A stretch of 64,000 bases of DNA from Bacteroidota bacterium. Its GTDB lineage: Bacteria > Bacteroidota > Bacteroidia > Chitinophagales > Saprospiraceae. Below, piece by piece: positions 27,884 through 37,375 of the stretch. Within the stretch, counting starts at the first letter, position 1, and each line of letters begins with the position of its first letter. The position numbers and the translations under genes are program-made. The stretch spans positions 173,098-237,097 of the forward strand of contig JASBVF010000024.1 in NCBI GenBank assembly GCA_030147525.1. Reading direction: 5' to 3'. Below the pieces are notes generated by a model that was not told where the DNA came from, did no database searches, and worked only from the letters and a program-made list of their open reading frames with translations.

Positions 27884-29203
27884 ATGGAAAACTTGGATAA
27901 GCAAACTACAGAGTTATTCTGGTACAGGGTTATGCTAACAATCACTGTTTGGGCCATTCCGTTATTCGGGTTTCTGGTCAAGATGGTAGACCCGGATTGT
28001 ATTGACTACATGTGCCACCGGTTTATACTCGGGGGGATGGGATTTATGCTGTTTTTTACTTCGTTTTTTTCAAGATGGATTCGGGATCACATCATTGTGC
28101 TGTCCTGCTGGTTTGTTTTGATACTGAATCTTTGGGCTGTCTGGATTACGTATGTAAATAACTTTTCCATAGAATTTACCGTCGGGTTACTCACTACTTT
28201 CTGTGTGTTAAATGCTACGATCAGAAGGCCCTGGCTGTACTATATTTTCACAAGCACAACCATACTGGCCACGATTATAGCGGCATGGCTGGCGCCGGTC
28301 CCGGTGATTGATCCGATCTTGATGACTTTTACTTTCTTGTCCTTGGGTTGCGCTTTTATGCTGACCTCCAGTGCTACGCTCAATTCGGAAAGAAAACTTT
28401 CCGAGCTAAATCATACTCTGGAAGAAAAGGTAAGGGAGCGAACCGCAGTAGCTGAAGAGCGGGCAAAGCAGCTTTCTGTCAAAAATCAGGAGCTGGAACA
28501 GTTTGCATATGTAGCCTCGCACGACCTGAAGTCGCCCCTGCGTAACATAGGCAGCTTTGTGCAGTTGATTCAACGTAAACTGAGAGACGTCCATGATGAA
28601 GATATTCACGAGTACCTTGGTTTCGTCATAAGGTCCGTTACGAAGATGAATGCAATTATCGACGATGTGCTGTTGTATTCCAGGTTTGGAGACAAGGCAC
28701 TTACTTTCCGGAAGGTCAATATCCGGTCTGTGATCAGGGAGGCGTGCTCCTTGTCGATGGGTGAAATCAGGCGGAGGAATGGCATCATTTGTTTCGACGA
28801 TATTTTTATCGATGAAATGCTTTGCGACGCTAAACAAATAGAGCAATTGTTCAGAAACCTGGTGGAAAATGCCATCAAATACAATACTTCCGAAAGGCCG
28901 GTGGTCAACATTAGTGTCAGGGAAAAATGGGAGGAATATCTTTTTATGGTGGAAGATAACGGGATCGGTATTTCAAAAGAGTATCACAACAGGATTTTTA
29001 CCATGTTTCAACGGCTGCACACGGAGCCGGAATATCCTGGAACCGGCGTCGGACTTGCCATTTGCAAGCGGATCATCGAAAATCACAACGGGAAAATTTG
29101 GGTTCGTTCCGAAGAGGGTAAGGGTTCCACATTTTATTTCACCATTAGTAAAAATCTGACGTCTTCAGCTACTCGGCCCAAGCTGGAGGTAGCGTATGGG
29201 TAA
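27884..29203 (+). CDS. Membrane sensor histidine kinase
   Basis: A 439-residue kinase. Residues 15-165 hold about six membrane segments (a MASE-like sensor without a periplasmic loop). Residues 166-205 are a coiled coil (LNSERKLSELNHTLEEKVRERTAVAEE). The phosphoacceptor His213 is in FAYVASHDLKSPLRNIG, and the ATP-binding domain has NLVENAIKYN (N box), VEDNGIGI (G1), FQRLHTEPEYPGTGVGLAICKRI and GKGSTFYF (G2). Phosphotransfer to an unknown response regulator would follow; no regulator gene is adjacent, so it is an orphan. The sensed signal cannot be inferred. Confidence 0.88.
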   Translation: MENLDKQTTELFWYRVMLTITVWAIPLFGFLVKMVDPDCIDYMCHRFILGGMGFMLFFTSFFSRWIRDHIIVLSCWFVLILNLWAVWITYVNNFSIEFTVGLLTTFCVLNATIRRPWLYYIFTSTTILATIIAAWLAPVPVIDPILMTFTFLSLGCAFMLTSSATLNSERKLSELNHTLEEKVRERTAVAEERAKQLSVKNQELEQFAYVASHDLKSPLRNIGSFVQLIQRKLRDVHDEDIHEYLGFVIRSVTKMNAIIDDVLLYSRFGDKALTFRKVNIRSVIREACSLSMGEIRRRNGIICFDDIFIDEMLCDAKQIEQLFRNLVENAIKYNTSERPVVNISVREKWEEYLFMVEDNGIGISKEYHNRIFTMFQRLHTEPEYPGTGVGLAICKRIIENHNGKIWVRSEEGKGSTFYFTISKNLTSSATRPKLEVAYG

Positions 29204-29209
29204 CGGCGA

Positions 29210-30046
29210 TTATTTCGCCAGGTAAATCCCGTCTTTTTCAAGCCGTATCAGCCGTTGTTTGTACAATGCACCCACGGCTTTCTTGAAGGTTTTCTTACTC
29301 ATTTCGAGGGTTTCGGTGATGTCTTCCGGGGCGCTTTTATCTGTCAGGTTGAGGAAGCCCTGGTTAGCTTTCAGCTTGTTGAGAATTTTTTCGGCGTTGG
29401 GTTCCACCTTGGCGTAGCCGGGCGGCTGCAGCGTTACGTCGATTTTGCCGTCTTCCCGTACATTTTTAATATAGCCGGTCCGGTGGTCGCCCCGGCGGAT
29501 TTTTTGAAACAGTTCGTTCTGGTAAATCAGTCCCCGAAAACGATGATTGATGATCACATTGACTCCGAGGTCTGTCTCGTCATCGATGATGAGGTTAACA
29601 GCCTCGCCATTTTTCACCGTGATATTTTCTTTTTGTAAAAACTTCTGGTAGCGCCCTGAGGCTACAAGCCGGTCCGTTTCGCCGTCGAGGTAGAGAAAAA
29701 CCATGTACCAGCCGCCTTTTTTCATCCGGCCGGGCTGTTCTTTGAACGGCACGAGCAGGTCTTTTTCCAGGCCCCAGTCAAGGAAGGCGCCGACGCTGGT
29801 CACGTCCCGCACCTGCAGGCAGGCGAATTCGTGGAGTTTGATTTTTGGTTCGGCAGTGGTGGCCGTGATCCGGTCTTCTGAATCATTAAAAATGAAAACT
29901 TCAAGCACATCGCCTTCGGCAATATCTTCCGGAACGTATTTATTGGGCAGCAAAACTTCTCCGCTGCCTTCTTCGTCAGTCAGGTAAACGCCATTGTCCG
30001 TGCGGCGGACGGCGCTGAGGTGGTTGATTTCGCCGATGTTTATCAT
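29210..30046 (-). CDS. cvfB: S1-like RNA-binding protein, CvfB/YitL family
   Basis: The 278-residue protein has the CvfB architecture: an N-terminal S1-like strand region (YLTDEEGSGEVLLPNKYVP), a second S1 domain with VRDVTSVGAFLDWGLEKDLLVPFKEQ, a third (RGDHRTGYIKNVREDGKIDVTLQP), and a C-terminal winged helix (EDITETLEMSKKTFKKAVGALYKQRLIRLEKDGIYL). CvfB is a cytosolic RNA-binding factor that affects virulence or stress genes in firmicutes; its role here is unknown. It is convergent with the histidine kinase gene, with 6 bases between stops. Confidence 0.88.
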   Translation of the reverse strand: MINIGEINHLSAVRRTDNGVYLTDEEGSGEVLLPNKYVPEDIAEGDVLEVFIFNDSEDRITATTAEPKIKLHEFACLQVRDVTSVGAFLDWGLEKDLLVPFKEQPGRMKKGGWYMVFLYLDGETDRLVASGRYQKFLQKENITVKNGEAVNLIIDDETDLGVNVIINHRFRGLIYQNELFQKIRRGDHRTGYIKNVREDGKIDVTLQPPGYAKVEPNAEKILNKLKANQGFLNLTDKSAPEDITETLEMSKKTFKKAVGALYKQRLIRLEKDGIYLAK

Positions 30047-30050
30047 GATC

Positions 30051-30129
30051 GTGAATTAGTAAATTGGTGAAATAGTAAATTGGGGCAGGCTCCAGCCTAA
30101 TTTACCAATTTACTACTTCTCCAATTCAC
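30051..30129. repeat. Imperfect inverted repeat
   Basis: GTGAATT-rich left half (30051-30091, with AGTAAATTGG twice) and its near complement to 30129 (ACCAATTTACTA, CCAATTCAC) form a stem around GGCAGGCTCCAGCC. It lies in the gap between two same-strand genes. Confidence 0.65.
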
Positions 30130-30133
30130 TTTT

Positions 30134-31768
30134 TCAAACTAAAACTCCTGCATACATCTCTTCCCGCTGCTGTTTCACCTTCGCTGAGCTGAGGTATTCA
30201 TCAAAATTCATCAGGCTGTCGATAGCGCCGTTTGGCGTGATTTCGATGATGCGGTTGGCAACAGACGAAAGCAGTGCATGGTCATGAGAAGTCATGATCA
30301 GGTTGCCGGTGAATTCCTGCAGGGCATTGTTCAGTGCGGTGATGGATTCGAGGTCGAGGTGGTTCGTTGGTTCGTCGAGCAGCAGGAAATTAGGGAAGCG
30401 CAGCATGATCTTGGACAGCATGCAACGTACTTTTTCGCCTCCTGACAGTACGCTCGATTTTTTATAAACCTCCTCGCCGCTGAAGAGCATCCTGCCGAGG
30501 AATCCCCGGATGAACTGCTCGTCTTTTTCTTTTGAAAACTGCCGCAGCCAGTTGATCAGGTCCAGGTCATTTTCGTTGCTGAAAAAGACGGTGTTTTCGT
30601 TCGGCAGGTAATCGAAAGTTATCGTCTGGCCGAATTCGACGGTGCCTGAGTCTGGTTCCAGTTCACCTGCCAGCACGTCGTAAAAAGCATTGACGGCCGG
30701 GCTGTTTCGGCTGAGCAGGGCGATTTTTTCACCTTTGTTCATGGTGAAAGTGATGTTGCTGAAAAGCAATTCACCGTTTTCGTCGTGTTTGCTCAGGTTG
30801 TTGACCCGGAGGATCTGGTCGCCGGGTTCCCGCTCCGGTTTGAAGTGGATGAACGGGTACTTGCGGCTGGAAGGCTGGAGTTCTTCAAGGTTGAGTTTTT
30901 CGAGGGCTTTTTTCCGGCTGGTAGCCTGTCTTGACTTCGATGCGTTGGCGCTGAATCGTGCGATGAATTCCATCAGTTCTGCACGCTTGGCCTCGGTTTT
31001 CTTGTTTTTGTTGGCCATTTGCTGGGCCATCAGCTGGCTTGTTTCATACCAGAAAGAATAGTTGCCCGTAAAGATTTTGATTCTTTTGTAATCAATATCC
31101 ACCATGTGCGTACACACCATGTCGAGGAAGTAACGGTCGTGCGAAACGACGATGACCGTGTTTTCATAACCGGCCAGGAAGTCGGCAAGCCAGGTAGCAG
31201 TTTCGGCATCGAGGTCGTTGGTAGGCTCATCGAGCAGCAGCAGGTCGGGGTTGCCAAAGAGGGCTTGCGCCAGCAGCACTTTTACTTTTTCAGGGCCGCT
31301 GAGGTCCCTGAGCAGTTTGTTATGCAGTTCTTCCTTCACGCCCATGTTGCTGAGCAATTCGGCGGCATCACTTTCAGCGGTCCAGCCACCCATGTTGCCG
31401 TATTCGTTTTCAAGCTCTGCGGCCCGCATGCCTTCCTCATCGGTGGCTTCGGGGTTCATGTAGATGGCGTTTTTCTCTTCCATGATCCGGTACATTTCCT
31501 GGTGGCCCATGAGTACCGTGTTGAGCACGACTTCGTCTTCGAACTCAAAGTGGTTTTGCTTCAAAACCGCCATGCGGTTGCCCGGCTCGATGGATACGCT
31601 ACCCCGGTTGGGCTCGATTTCACCGGAAAGTATTTTCAAAAACGTTGATTTGCCTGCCCCGTTAGCGCCGATGACGCCGTAGCAGTTGCCCCGTGTGAAC
31701 TTGAGGTCTACCTCATCAAAGAGGACTTGTTTGCCGAATTGCAGGCTTACGTTATCTACTGTGATCAT
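30134..31768 (-). CDS. ABC-F family ribosome-associated ATPase
   Basis: A 544-residue cytosolic protein with two nucleotide-binding domains and no membrane segments. Domain 1 has Walker A GANGAGKST, signature LSGPEKVKVLLAQAL and Walker B LLLLDEPTNDLD. A charged linker follows (KKTEAKRAELMEFIARF, near residue 260). Domain 2 has LSGGEKVRCMLSK and LLLDEPTNHLD, but its Walker A position reads LLSRNSPAVNAF and lacks the GKS/T. This degenerate second P-loop is known in one ABC-F branch. ABC-F proteins bind the ribosomal E site to aid translation or antibiotic resistance. A CAAAAATA (minus TATTTTTG) -7 element lies at 31824-31831. Confidence 0.92.
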   Translation of the reverse strand: MITVDNVSLQFGKQVLFDEVDLKFTRGNCYGVIGANGAGKSTFLKILSGEIEPNRGSVSIEPGNRMAVLKQNHFEFEDEVVLNTVLMGHQEMYRIMEEKNAIYMNPEATDEEGMRAAELENEYGNMGGWTAESDAAELLSNMGVKEELHNKLLRDLSGPEKVKVLLAQALFGNPDLLLLDEPTNDLDAETATWLADFLAGYENTVIVVSHDRYFLDMVCTHMVDIDYKRIKIFTGNYSFWYETSQLMAQQMANKNKKTEAKRAELMEFIARFSANASKSRQATSRKKALEKLNLEELQPSSRKYPFIHFKPEREPGDQILRVNNLSKHDENGELLFSNITFTMNKGEKIALLSRNSPAVNAFYDVLAGELEPDSGTVEFGQTITFDYLPNENTVFFSNENDLDLINWLRQFSKEKDEQFIRGFLGRMLFSGEEVYKKSSVLSGGEKVRCMLSKIMLRFPNFLLLDEPTNHLDLESITALNNALQEFTGNLIMTSHDHALLSSVANRIIEITPNGAIDSLMNFDEYLSSAKVKQQREEMYAGVLV

Positions 31769-31823
31769 GTTGAAATGCCATTTTTGCCGCCGCTTTTCCG
31801 GCGAGCTGATTTTAAAAAGGGCG

Positions 31824-31831
31824 CAAAAATA
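31824..31831 (-). promoter_or_regulatory. -7 element for the ABC-F gene
   Basis: Minus-strand TATTTTTG fits TAnnTTTG, 55 bases upstream of the start codon. The -33 element is not convincing. Confidence 0.35.
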
Positions 31832-31945
31832 AGGAGAAGGGAGGAGTTCTGTATGTTTTTTACAAAAAGTAAGTTTGGAGCTTACGGCTGGAAGGCGCTG
31901 AAAATAAAGACACTTTGAAAGTCTGACCGGGCAAATGCCCCCTGC

Positions 31946-33169
31946 TCAGCCTGCTACCAACTGGTAGAGCATTCCTGCCAGCAGGTTGGCGTAATTTCCA
32001 ACCACATTGCTCAGCACACCCAGCAACACCCCCAGCGATACGAGGCTTGGGTGAAATGCCGAGGCTACCACCGATGCTGAGGCAGGCCCGCCGATGTTCG
32101 CCTGGCTGCCGATGGCGGCAAAATGCCAGGGTGCTTTGAAAGCTTTAACTGCCAGCAACAAAATGGCCAGGTGGATGAGCAGCCACAGCCCGCCAATGCC
32201 GAGGAAGGAGAGTTTAAATTCCGCTTCGTGCAGGTCCAGTTGCATGCCGATGGAGGCGATGACGAAAAACAGCAGCCCGTTGCCCAGCCCCGTCCAGAAC
32301 CGGAGATTTTTCTGAAACAGGCCAGTGCCCGATATCGCCAGTCCCAATGAGGTGGACAGCAATACCAGCCACAGGGATTTTTTACTTAAAAACGACCATG
32401 CGCCGTCTTCGTCCGTGCCTGTTTTTTGCGCAAAAAAATCAGCCAGCCAGGGCGATAGCAGCAGCACGGCAGCGAGTGCGAGTGCGAGTATCAGCCACAC
32501 TTTCAGGGGTGGGTAATGCAAGGGTTCTTTTGCCTCTCTTTTCATCTCTTCGTTGTCCACCAGGTCATGGTCGATGTCGGTTTTGCCCAGCAGTTTTCTA
32601 TTAAAATAATCCTGAAATTTGGCGGAATACAGCAGAAAGAACAGCCAGATGTTTTGCAATAAAATATCTGCTGCCAGCGCCGTGAGGAAGAGCGGTTCGC
32701 TGGTGCCGTAGACTTCCTTCATGCTCAGTTGTCCCGGGGTCCCGTTGATCCAGCCGCCGGTAATGCAGACGAGGCCTTTCCAGATGGAATCCGCTCCGTT
32801 GTCAGCGATAAGATCAGGCAGGAAGATACCAAAAACTGCCAGCGCAAGGGGGCCTCCGACGACGATTCCCGCCGTGCCGGCGAAGAAGGTCAGTAGCCCC
32901 GGCCGGCTGATTTTGAGCAAGTCCGGGAGGTGGATGATGGCGGTGAGGATGATGAGGCAAAGGGGCAGTGCACTGTCCATTGCGAGCAGCCGGACAGCAT
33001 TGCCGGCTTTAAAAAGTCCAATATTAACAGCCACTGCTGGCAGCAGGTAGAGCAGCAAAATGGAAGGTACCCATTTGTAAAACCTCACAAAAAATCCGTC
33101 CTCTTTTTTGGAAGACCAGGCCACGAAAATGGTGACGGCTATGACAAAAAGGAGGGAGGGCAGGTTCAT
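31946..33169 (-). CDS. DUF819 family membrane protein
   Basis: A 407-residue protein with about ten membrane segments. Family-typical parts are VAVNIGLFKAGNAVRL, LLTFFAGTAGIVVGGPLAL, GLVCITGGWINGTPGQLSMKEVYG, and the C-terminal AIGSQANIGGPASASVVASAFHPSLVSLGVLLGVLSNVVGNYANLLAG. DUF819 proteins resemble sodium-dependent symporters of the keto-acid/anion type, but no substrate is proven. The penicillin-acylase-type enzyme gene lies 119 bases upstream on the same strand, so the two could be coexpressed. Confidence 0.88.
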   Translation of the reverse strand: MNLPSLLFVIAVTIFVAWSSKKEDGFFVRFYKWVPSILLLYLLPAVAVNIGLFKAGNAVRLLAMDSALPLCLIILTAIIHLPDLLKISRPGLLTFFAGTAGIVVGGPLALAVFGIFLPDLIADNGADSIWKGLVCITGGWINGTPGQLSMKEVYGTSEPLFLTALAADILLQNIWLFFLLYSAKFQDYFNRKLLGKTDIDHDLVDNEEMKREAKEPLHYPPLKVWLILALALAAVLLLSPWLADFFAQKTGTDEDGAWSFLSKKSLWLVLLSTSLGLAISGTGLFQKNLRFWTGLGNGLLFFVIASIGMQLDLHEAEFKLSFLGIGGLWLLIHLAILLLAVKAFKAPWHFAAIGSQANIGGPASASVVASAFHPSLVSLGVLLGVLSNVVGNYANLLAGMLYQLVAG

Positions 33170-33288
33170 GTTTTGCTTTGTTCGGATAGATTTTACAGGG
33201 AATTTTGAAATTTTAAATTGCTGTTTTCTTAAAAATCAGCGCATTGAAATACCTGCTTCCCGGTTTTCAATTTCAGTTTCACGGCTGT

Positions 33289-35466
33289 TTACCGCTCTCC
33301 AGGCCGGTAGGTTCGTTCGGCCCGTTTTTCCACGTCTTCCCGGTAGAAGGCCACATCCTTGAACTTCGCATCCACGTACCGCTGGGCCTGGTCGTAGAAG
33401 TGAGGGGAATCGGGGTCGCCGCTCTGGCCGCCTGCCAGAAGGCTTTTGGCTTTGACTTTTTCGCCAAACTCCACGACAGCTACAAAACTGTTGCCGGATG
33501 TGCCGTAGATGCGTTTGGTCCCGTTGTAAGACCTTGCGCCGTAAGATGCGAGGGCGCCCCATTTGCCGGAGGCTAACCCGACGGGTAAACTGGGTTTGGC
33601 GTCGTCGAAAGGCTGTACGATGTCGCCGGTAAGCCTTTGAAAGCGGTTGATTTCACCCCAGGGAATATCCCACTTTCCAAAATCCAAGGTGAGTTGGTTG
33701 ATGGCTTCGGTGAAAATAGCCAGCCGTTCTTCGGCAGGCGAGTCGGTGCCAAAGTAGTTAATACGATCCATGTCGCTGAGGTCTTCAGGTGCAGCGCCTT
33801 TTCTGTCATAAAGTGTGCCGTAGTAGTAAGCCAAAGACATAGCAACCGATTCTGCGGAAGTGGCGAAGTCCCATTTGCGGAGCACCTCGATGGCGGGTGC
33901 AAGAGCCGGGTCTTTTTGCGGAGCCTGATCGTAAGCTTTTACCAGGCCGGGGATCAGCTTTTCGAAGCCCGGCAGGTAGGGATCGTAAGCGGTTTCGATT
34001 AATTTGTCGAGGGTGTAGCCGCTGCGCTCCTGCAACAACCTGACGGCGTGAACACCCCGGAAGTTTTCGGCGGGCAGGTGCATGTACACGGGGTAATTTT
34101 CCGGTTTGGGGCTGTAGGCAGCGGCGCAGGTGAAGGGGGTTGAGTTGCAGTTTTGGATCCATCCGTTTTCCGGGTTGACAACGACGATGCACTCGCTTAC
34201 ATCGTGTAAACCCTTCCAATCAGTGGCGGGATTGCTGCCATCGACCGGTTTTGAATAGTCAAATTGCTGATCCCTCACGGGGACGAAGTTGCCGTGGTAG
34301 TAGGCAATGTTTCCCTTTGCGTCGGCGTAGACGGTGTTGTTGGAAGAATTGGTGCGGATGTTCATCATTTCACGGAATTCCTCGTGTCCGCTCAGCTTGG
34401 TGCGGGTGTAGGATTGGATCAATGCGTTGACGGGATCCCACATCAGGGCGGTAGCCACCCAGTCGTTCCCAATCATGTGGGTGACGGGGCCGTGATGCGT
34501 GCGGTACATGGGGAAGGTCCTTTCCATCAGCTGATCGCCGTTTTTATATTTCAACGTGACTTCCAGCGTTGTTACGGGGCGTTTTTCATCACCGTACCGG
34601 TAAACGTAACGGCCGTTTTCCTCGCTGACTTTTTCAACAAATTCATCGATCACGTCAATGTAGGACGAGGTGTGCATCCAGCCGGTTTTTTCATTAAAAC
34701 CCTGGTACACAAAAAATTGTCCCCAGGTGACGGCGCCGTAAGCATTCAGTCCCTCTTCACTGACTACGTGGACTTCCGGGCGGAAGTAAAACGAGGTGTG
34801 CGGGTTGATGAGCAGCATGGCATTGCCTGAAGCTGTCAGCTTGCCGGAGATGGCGAAACCATTGGATCCGAGGGGCTCCTCGTAGGGGTCAGGGTGCAGC
34901 AGGCCATCGTCGAATTCCGTCATGCCGAGCGAGGCTTTTTCTTCGTAAAATGCCTTGATTCTCTCTGTTGAAATCCGTTCAATATCACCGCCGATGGAGC
35001 CCTCGCTGAAGTACATGGGGAACCAGGGTTCGAATTTTGTCAACAACTTCGGCTTCACTTCGGGGTGGGTATGCAGGTAGTAATTGACGCCTGCGGCGAA
35101 GGCGTCGCAGAGTTTTTTCAGCCAGTCGGGGCTTTTTTCATAATTGGCTTTCGCTTCCTCTTCGGTCATGAACAAACGGGCCCGCAAGTCGCTGTAAATC
35201 GCTTCTTCCCCTTCCACTTCCGCCAGCCTGCCGATGGCCCAGATGTAGTTGCGCTCCACCCGGTTAAAGTCATCTTCGCATTGCGCATAGAGCAACCCGA
35301 AAACGGCGTCGGCGTCTGTTTTTCCATAGATGTGCGGCACGCCAAAGTCATCCCGGATGATGGTTGTGTTGGCGGCGTGAGCCTCCCATTTGGCAGTTTT
35401 CGGGTTTGTCGGCTGTGTTTTACACGCCGTAAAGGCAATGAGCAGGAGCAGAAAAAATTGTCGCAT
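33289..35466 (-). CDS. Penicillin acylase family (Ntn hydrolase) lipoprotein
   Basis: 725 residues. The signal LLLLIAFTACKT is a lipobox, so the enzyme is probably anchored in the envelope. IIRDDFGVPHIYGKTDADAVFGLLYAQCEDD is the alpha-chain signature. The nucleophile Ser201 follows Gly200 in LGSNGFAISGKLTASGNAMLLINPH, as in enzymes activated by autocleavage before this Ser. HVVSEEGLNAYGAVTWGQFFVYQGFNEKTGWMHTSSY is the oxyanion region. Family members cleave amide bonds of beta-lactams, acyl-homoserine lactones or aculeacin-type lipids. Which of these is hydrolysed cannot be told. Confidence 0.88.
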   Translation of the reverse strand: MRQFFLLLLIAFTACKTQPTNPKTAKWEAHAANTTIIRDDFGVPHIYGKTDADAVFGLLYAQCEDDFNRVERNYIWAIGRLAEVEGEEAIYSDLRARLFMTEEEAKANYEKSPDWLKKLCDAFAAGVNYYLHTHPEVKPKLLTKFEPWFPMYFSEGSIGGDIERISTERIKAFYEEKASLGMTEFDDGLLHPDPYEEPLGSNGFAISGKLTASGNAMLLINPHTSFYFRPEVHVVSEEGLNAYGAVTWGQFFVYQGFNEKTGWMHTSSYIDVIDEFVEKVSEENGRYVYRYGDEKRPVTTLEVTLKYKNGDQLMERTFPMYRTHHGPVTHMIGNDWVATALMWDPVNALIQSYTRTKLSGHEEFREMMNIRTNSSNNTVYADAKGNIAYYHGNFVPVRDQQFDYSKPVDGSNPATDWKGLHDVSECIVVVNPENGWIQNCNSTPFTCAAAYSPKPENYPVYMHLPAENFRGVHAVRLLQERSGYTLDKLIETAYDPYLPGFEKLIPGLVKAYDQAPQKDPALAPAIEVLRKWDFATSAESVAMSLAYYYGTLYDRKGAAPEDLSDMDRINYFGTDSPAEERLAIFTEAINQLTLDFGKWDIPWGEINRFQRLTGDIVQPFDDAKPSLPVGLASGKWGALASYGARSYNGTKRIYGTSGNSFVAVVEFGEKVKAKSLLAGGQSGDPDSPHFYDQAQRYVDAKFKDVAFYREDVEKRAERTYRPGER

Positions 35467-35716
35467 AGGTGAGTGATTAGTTTTTAAAAAAAGGAGGCTC
35501 CAAGATAGCGTTTGTTTCCGTTTTTAAGCCTGAAGCGGGAAATGAAAGGGCTGACAGTCATGTAGGTTGATAAAAATCTCCGTCTTATTTGATTCGTTGA
35601 AAAGACAAAACAGTCTGAAAAGCAAGAAAACCGGCATTTTTCCGGGTATAGCCCTCTGTCAAAAATCATTGACAATCAGCCTGAAAGCTGTCATTTTTCC
35701 CAAAAATCACCAAGAC

Positions 35717-36607
35717 ATGAAAACCATAAGTCAAATTTCAATTTTCAGTATCGCTTTCGCTGCAATACTGCTTACTTCTTTATTCTTAAGCTGTTCGAAA
35801 TCCGGGCAGGAAAAGCAGTCGCCCCCAGCTACGTTAACTACCGGGTCAAATGACTCAGGCAGCGTTGTTACGACGGAATTGCCAACCGCCACGGAGCAAC
35901 CCGCTGAAACAGTGACGACGCCTGCCGAGGCAAAAGAACAGCCAAAAGTCAATACGCCCGCCGCCCGGGAGGAAACGCCCCGGAAGACTGACACCAACAA
36001 AAGTCCGGGTACCGCCAGCGCAAAAAAGCCTGAAGCTCCGGCGATTCCGAAGCCGGCAGCCAAGCCTGCACAGGAAAAAGTGGTGGAAAAACCGACCACT
36101 ACAACCCCGCCGCCAGCCACTGTGAAAAAAGATCCGCCTGAACCGCCAAAACCCATCGAGCCGGTCGTGGAAAAGCCGAAAGAACCTACGCCTCCGCCCG
36201 TAACAGAAGCTCCCAAGCCCGAACCACCCAAACCTGATCCCGTCACTCCACCCGAGCCAGCTGCGAAGCCCGTCCCTCAGACCAGCTCATGGACCGTGCC
36301 TGCCAGCGCTAACGCAAAAACGAATCCTGTAAAAGCAGATAAGTCTTCCCTCTCCATCGGGAAAAGCCTTTACACGAAACATTGTGCTTCCTGTCATGGA
36401 AAATCGGGCCTCGGAGATGGCCCGAAAGCTGCCCAGTTGGATACAGACAGCGGCGATTTTTCTTCTGCTGCTTTCCAGCGGCAGACCGATGGGGCCCTGT
36501 TTTACAAAACGATGGAAGGAAGGGGCGATATGCCGTCGTACAAAAAGAAAATACCCGACGAAGAGGATATCTGGCATCTGGTAAATTATATGCGGAGTTT
36601 TAAATAA
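35717..36607 (+). CDS. c-type cytochrome lipoprotein with long Pro-rich tether
   Basis: The frame opens at 35567, but the ATG at 35717 gives a proper signal ending LFLSCSKSG, a lipobox. The 296-residue protein has three parts: the anchor, about 160 residues of Pro/Lys/Thr/Glu-rich sequence (for example PPEPPKPIEPVVEKPKEPTP), and a C-terminal cytochrome c domain. Heme is bound by CASCH (Cys223, Cys226, His227), and the Met in GRGDMPSY is the likely sixth ligand. The domain would carry electrons in the periplasm or at the surface, held away from the membrane by the tether. No oxidase genes are adjacent. Confidence 0.85.
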   Translation: MKTISQISIFSIAFAAILLTSLFLSCSKSGQEKQSPPATLTTGSNDSGSVVTTELPTATEQPAETVTTPAEAKEQPKVNTPAAREETPRKTDTNKSPGTASAKKPEAPAIPKPAAKPAQEKVVEKPTTTTPPPATVKKDPPEPPKPIEPVVEKPKEPTPPPVTEAPKPEPPKPDPVTPPEPAAKPVPQTSSWTVPASANAKTNPVKADKSSLSIGKSLYTKHCASCHGKSGLGDGPKAAQLDTDSGDFSSAAFQRQTDGALFYKTMEGRGDMPSYKKKIPDEEDIWHLVNYMRSFK

Positions 36608-36753
36608 AGGATCTGAACCGGTACCGCCGACGGTACTAACCGGACAATCAGCAGTGCGGGTGCGGCTGTCAGTTTGGTGAATAAGAAAAGGCCGAGATCT
36701 GAAGTCATTTGTTTTTAAAACAAAATAATTTACTTTAAAACAAAAAGTTTTAT

Positions 36754-36761
36754 TACATTTG
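36754..36761 (+). promoter_or_regulatory. -7 element before the DUF1761 gene
   Basis: TACATTTG fits TAnnTTTG, 45 bases before the ATG. Just upstream, TTTAAAACAAAA occurs twice exactly 20 bases apart (36714 and 36734), possibly an operator. Confidence 0.4.
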
Positions 36762-36806
36762 GCTCACGAACAATTTTTTTTTTCACCATCTAAAATCATC
36801 AAAATC

Positions 36807-37292
36807 ATGGAAATGAATTGGTTAGCTATTCTCGTTGCCGCACTTGTGCCAACGATTGTCGGGTTTATCTGGTACAATCCGAAAGTGCTGGGAAATGCAT
36901 GGATGCAGGCGGCTGACATGACGGAAGAAAAGATCAAGGGAGGCAATATGCCGGTCATCTTCGGGCTATCTTTTGTACTCAGTGTGATGCTGGCAATCGC
37001 TATGAACAGCTGGGCTATTCACCAAATGAATGTGCCGGGTATTTTTTACGGAGATGAAAGCCCGGAAACAGCGGCTTTTCTGCAAAATTTCATGACTCAA
37101 TACGGTAGTAATTTCCGCACGTTCAGCCACGGAGCGGTGCATGGTCTGCTGGCCGGCTTGTTTATTGGGCTTCCGATCCTTGCAACCAATGCCATGTTCG
37201 AGCGCAAAAGCTTCAAATACATCGCCATCAACGGTGGGTACTGGATTGTGACGCTGACCCTGATGGGAAGCGTCATTTGCGGATGGATTTGA
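36807..37292 (+). CDS. DUF1761 family membrane protein
   Basis: From ATG 36807 the product has 161 residues. It starts MEMNWLAILVAALVPTIVGFIWYNPKVLGNAWM, the DUF1761 signature with a first membrane helix, followed by MPVIFGLSFVLSVMLAIAMNSWA, GAVHGLLAGLFIGLPILATNAMFERKSFKY, and a last helix WIVTLTLMGSVICGW. Family members are small four-helix inner-membrane proteins of unknown function. The longer frame from TTG 36759 would put the -7 element inside the gene and is rejected. A likely terminator follows at 37328-37364. Confidence 0.82.
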   Translation: MEMNWLAILVAALVPTIVGFIWYNPKVLGNAWMQAADMTEEKIKGGNMPVIFGLSFVLSVMLAIAMNSWAIHQMNVPGIFYGDESPETAAFLQNFMTQYGSNFRTFSHGAVHGLLAGLFIGLPILATNAMFERKSFKYIAINGGYWIVTLTLMGSVICGWI

Positions 37293-37327
37293 TTCCGACG
37301 AGCTTTTTGAAGGCTGAAAATCAGACG

Positions 37328-37364
37328 GGGCCTGTGGGGTTAGATGCTTTGCAGGCCCTGTTTT
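37328..37364 (+). terminator. Probable terminator after the DUF1761 gene
   Basis: GGGCCTG at 37328-37334 pairs with CAGGCCC at 37352-37358, followed by TGTTTT. The stem is 7 bp with a 17-base loop, so it is only moderately convincing. Confidence 0.5.
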
Positions 37365-37375
37365 ATGAAAGGGTT

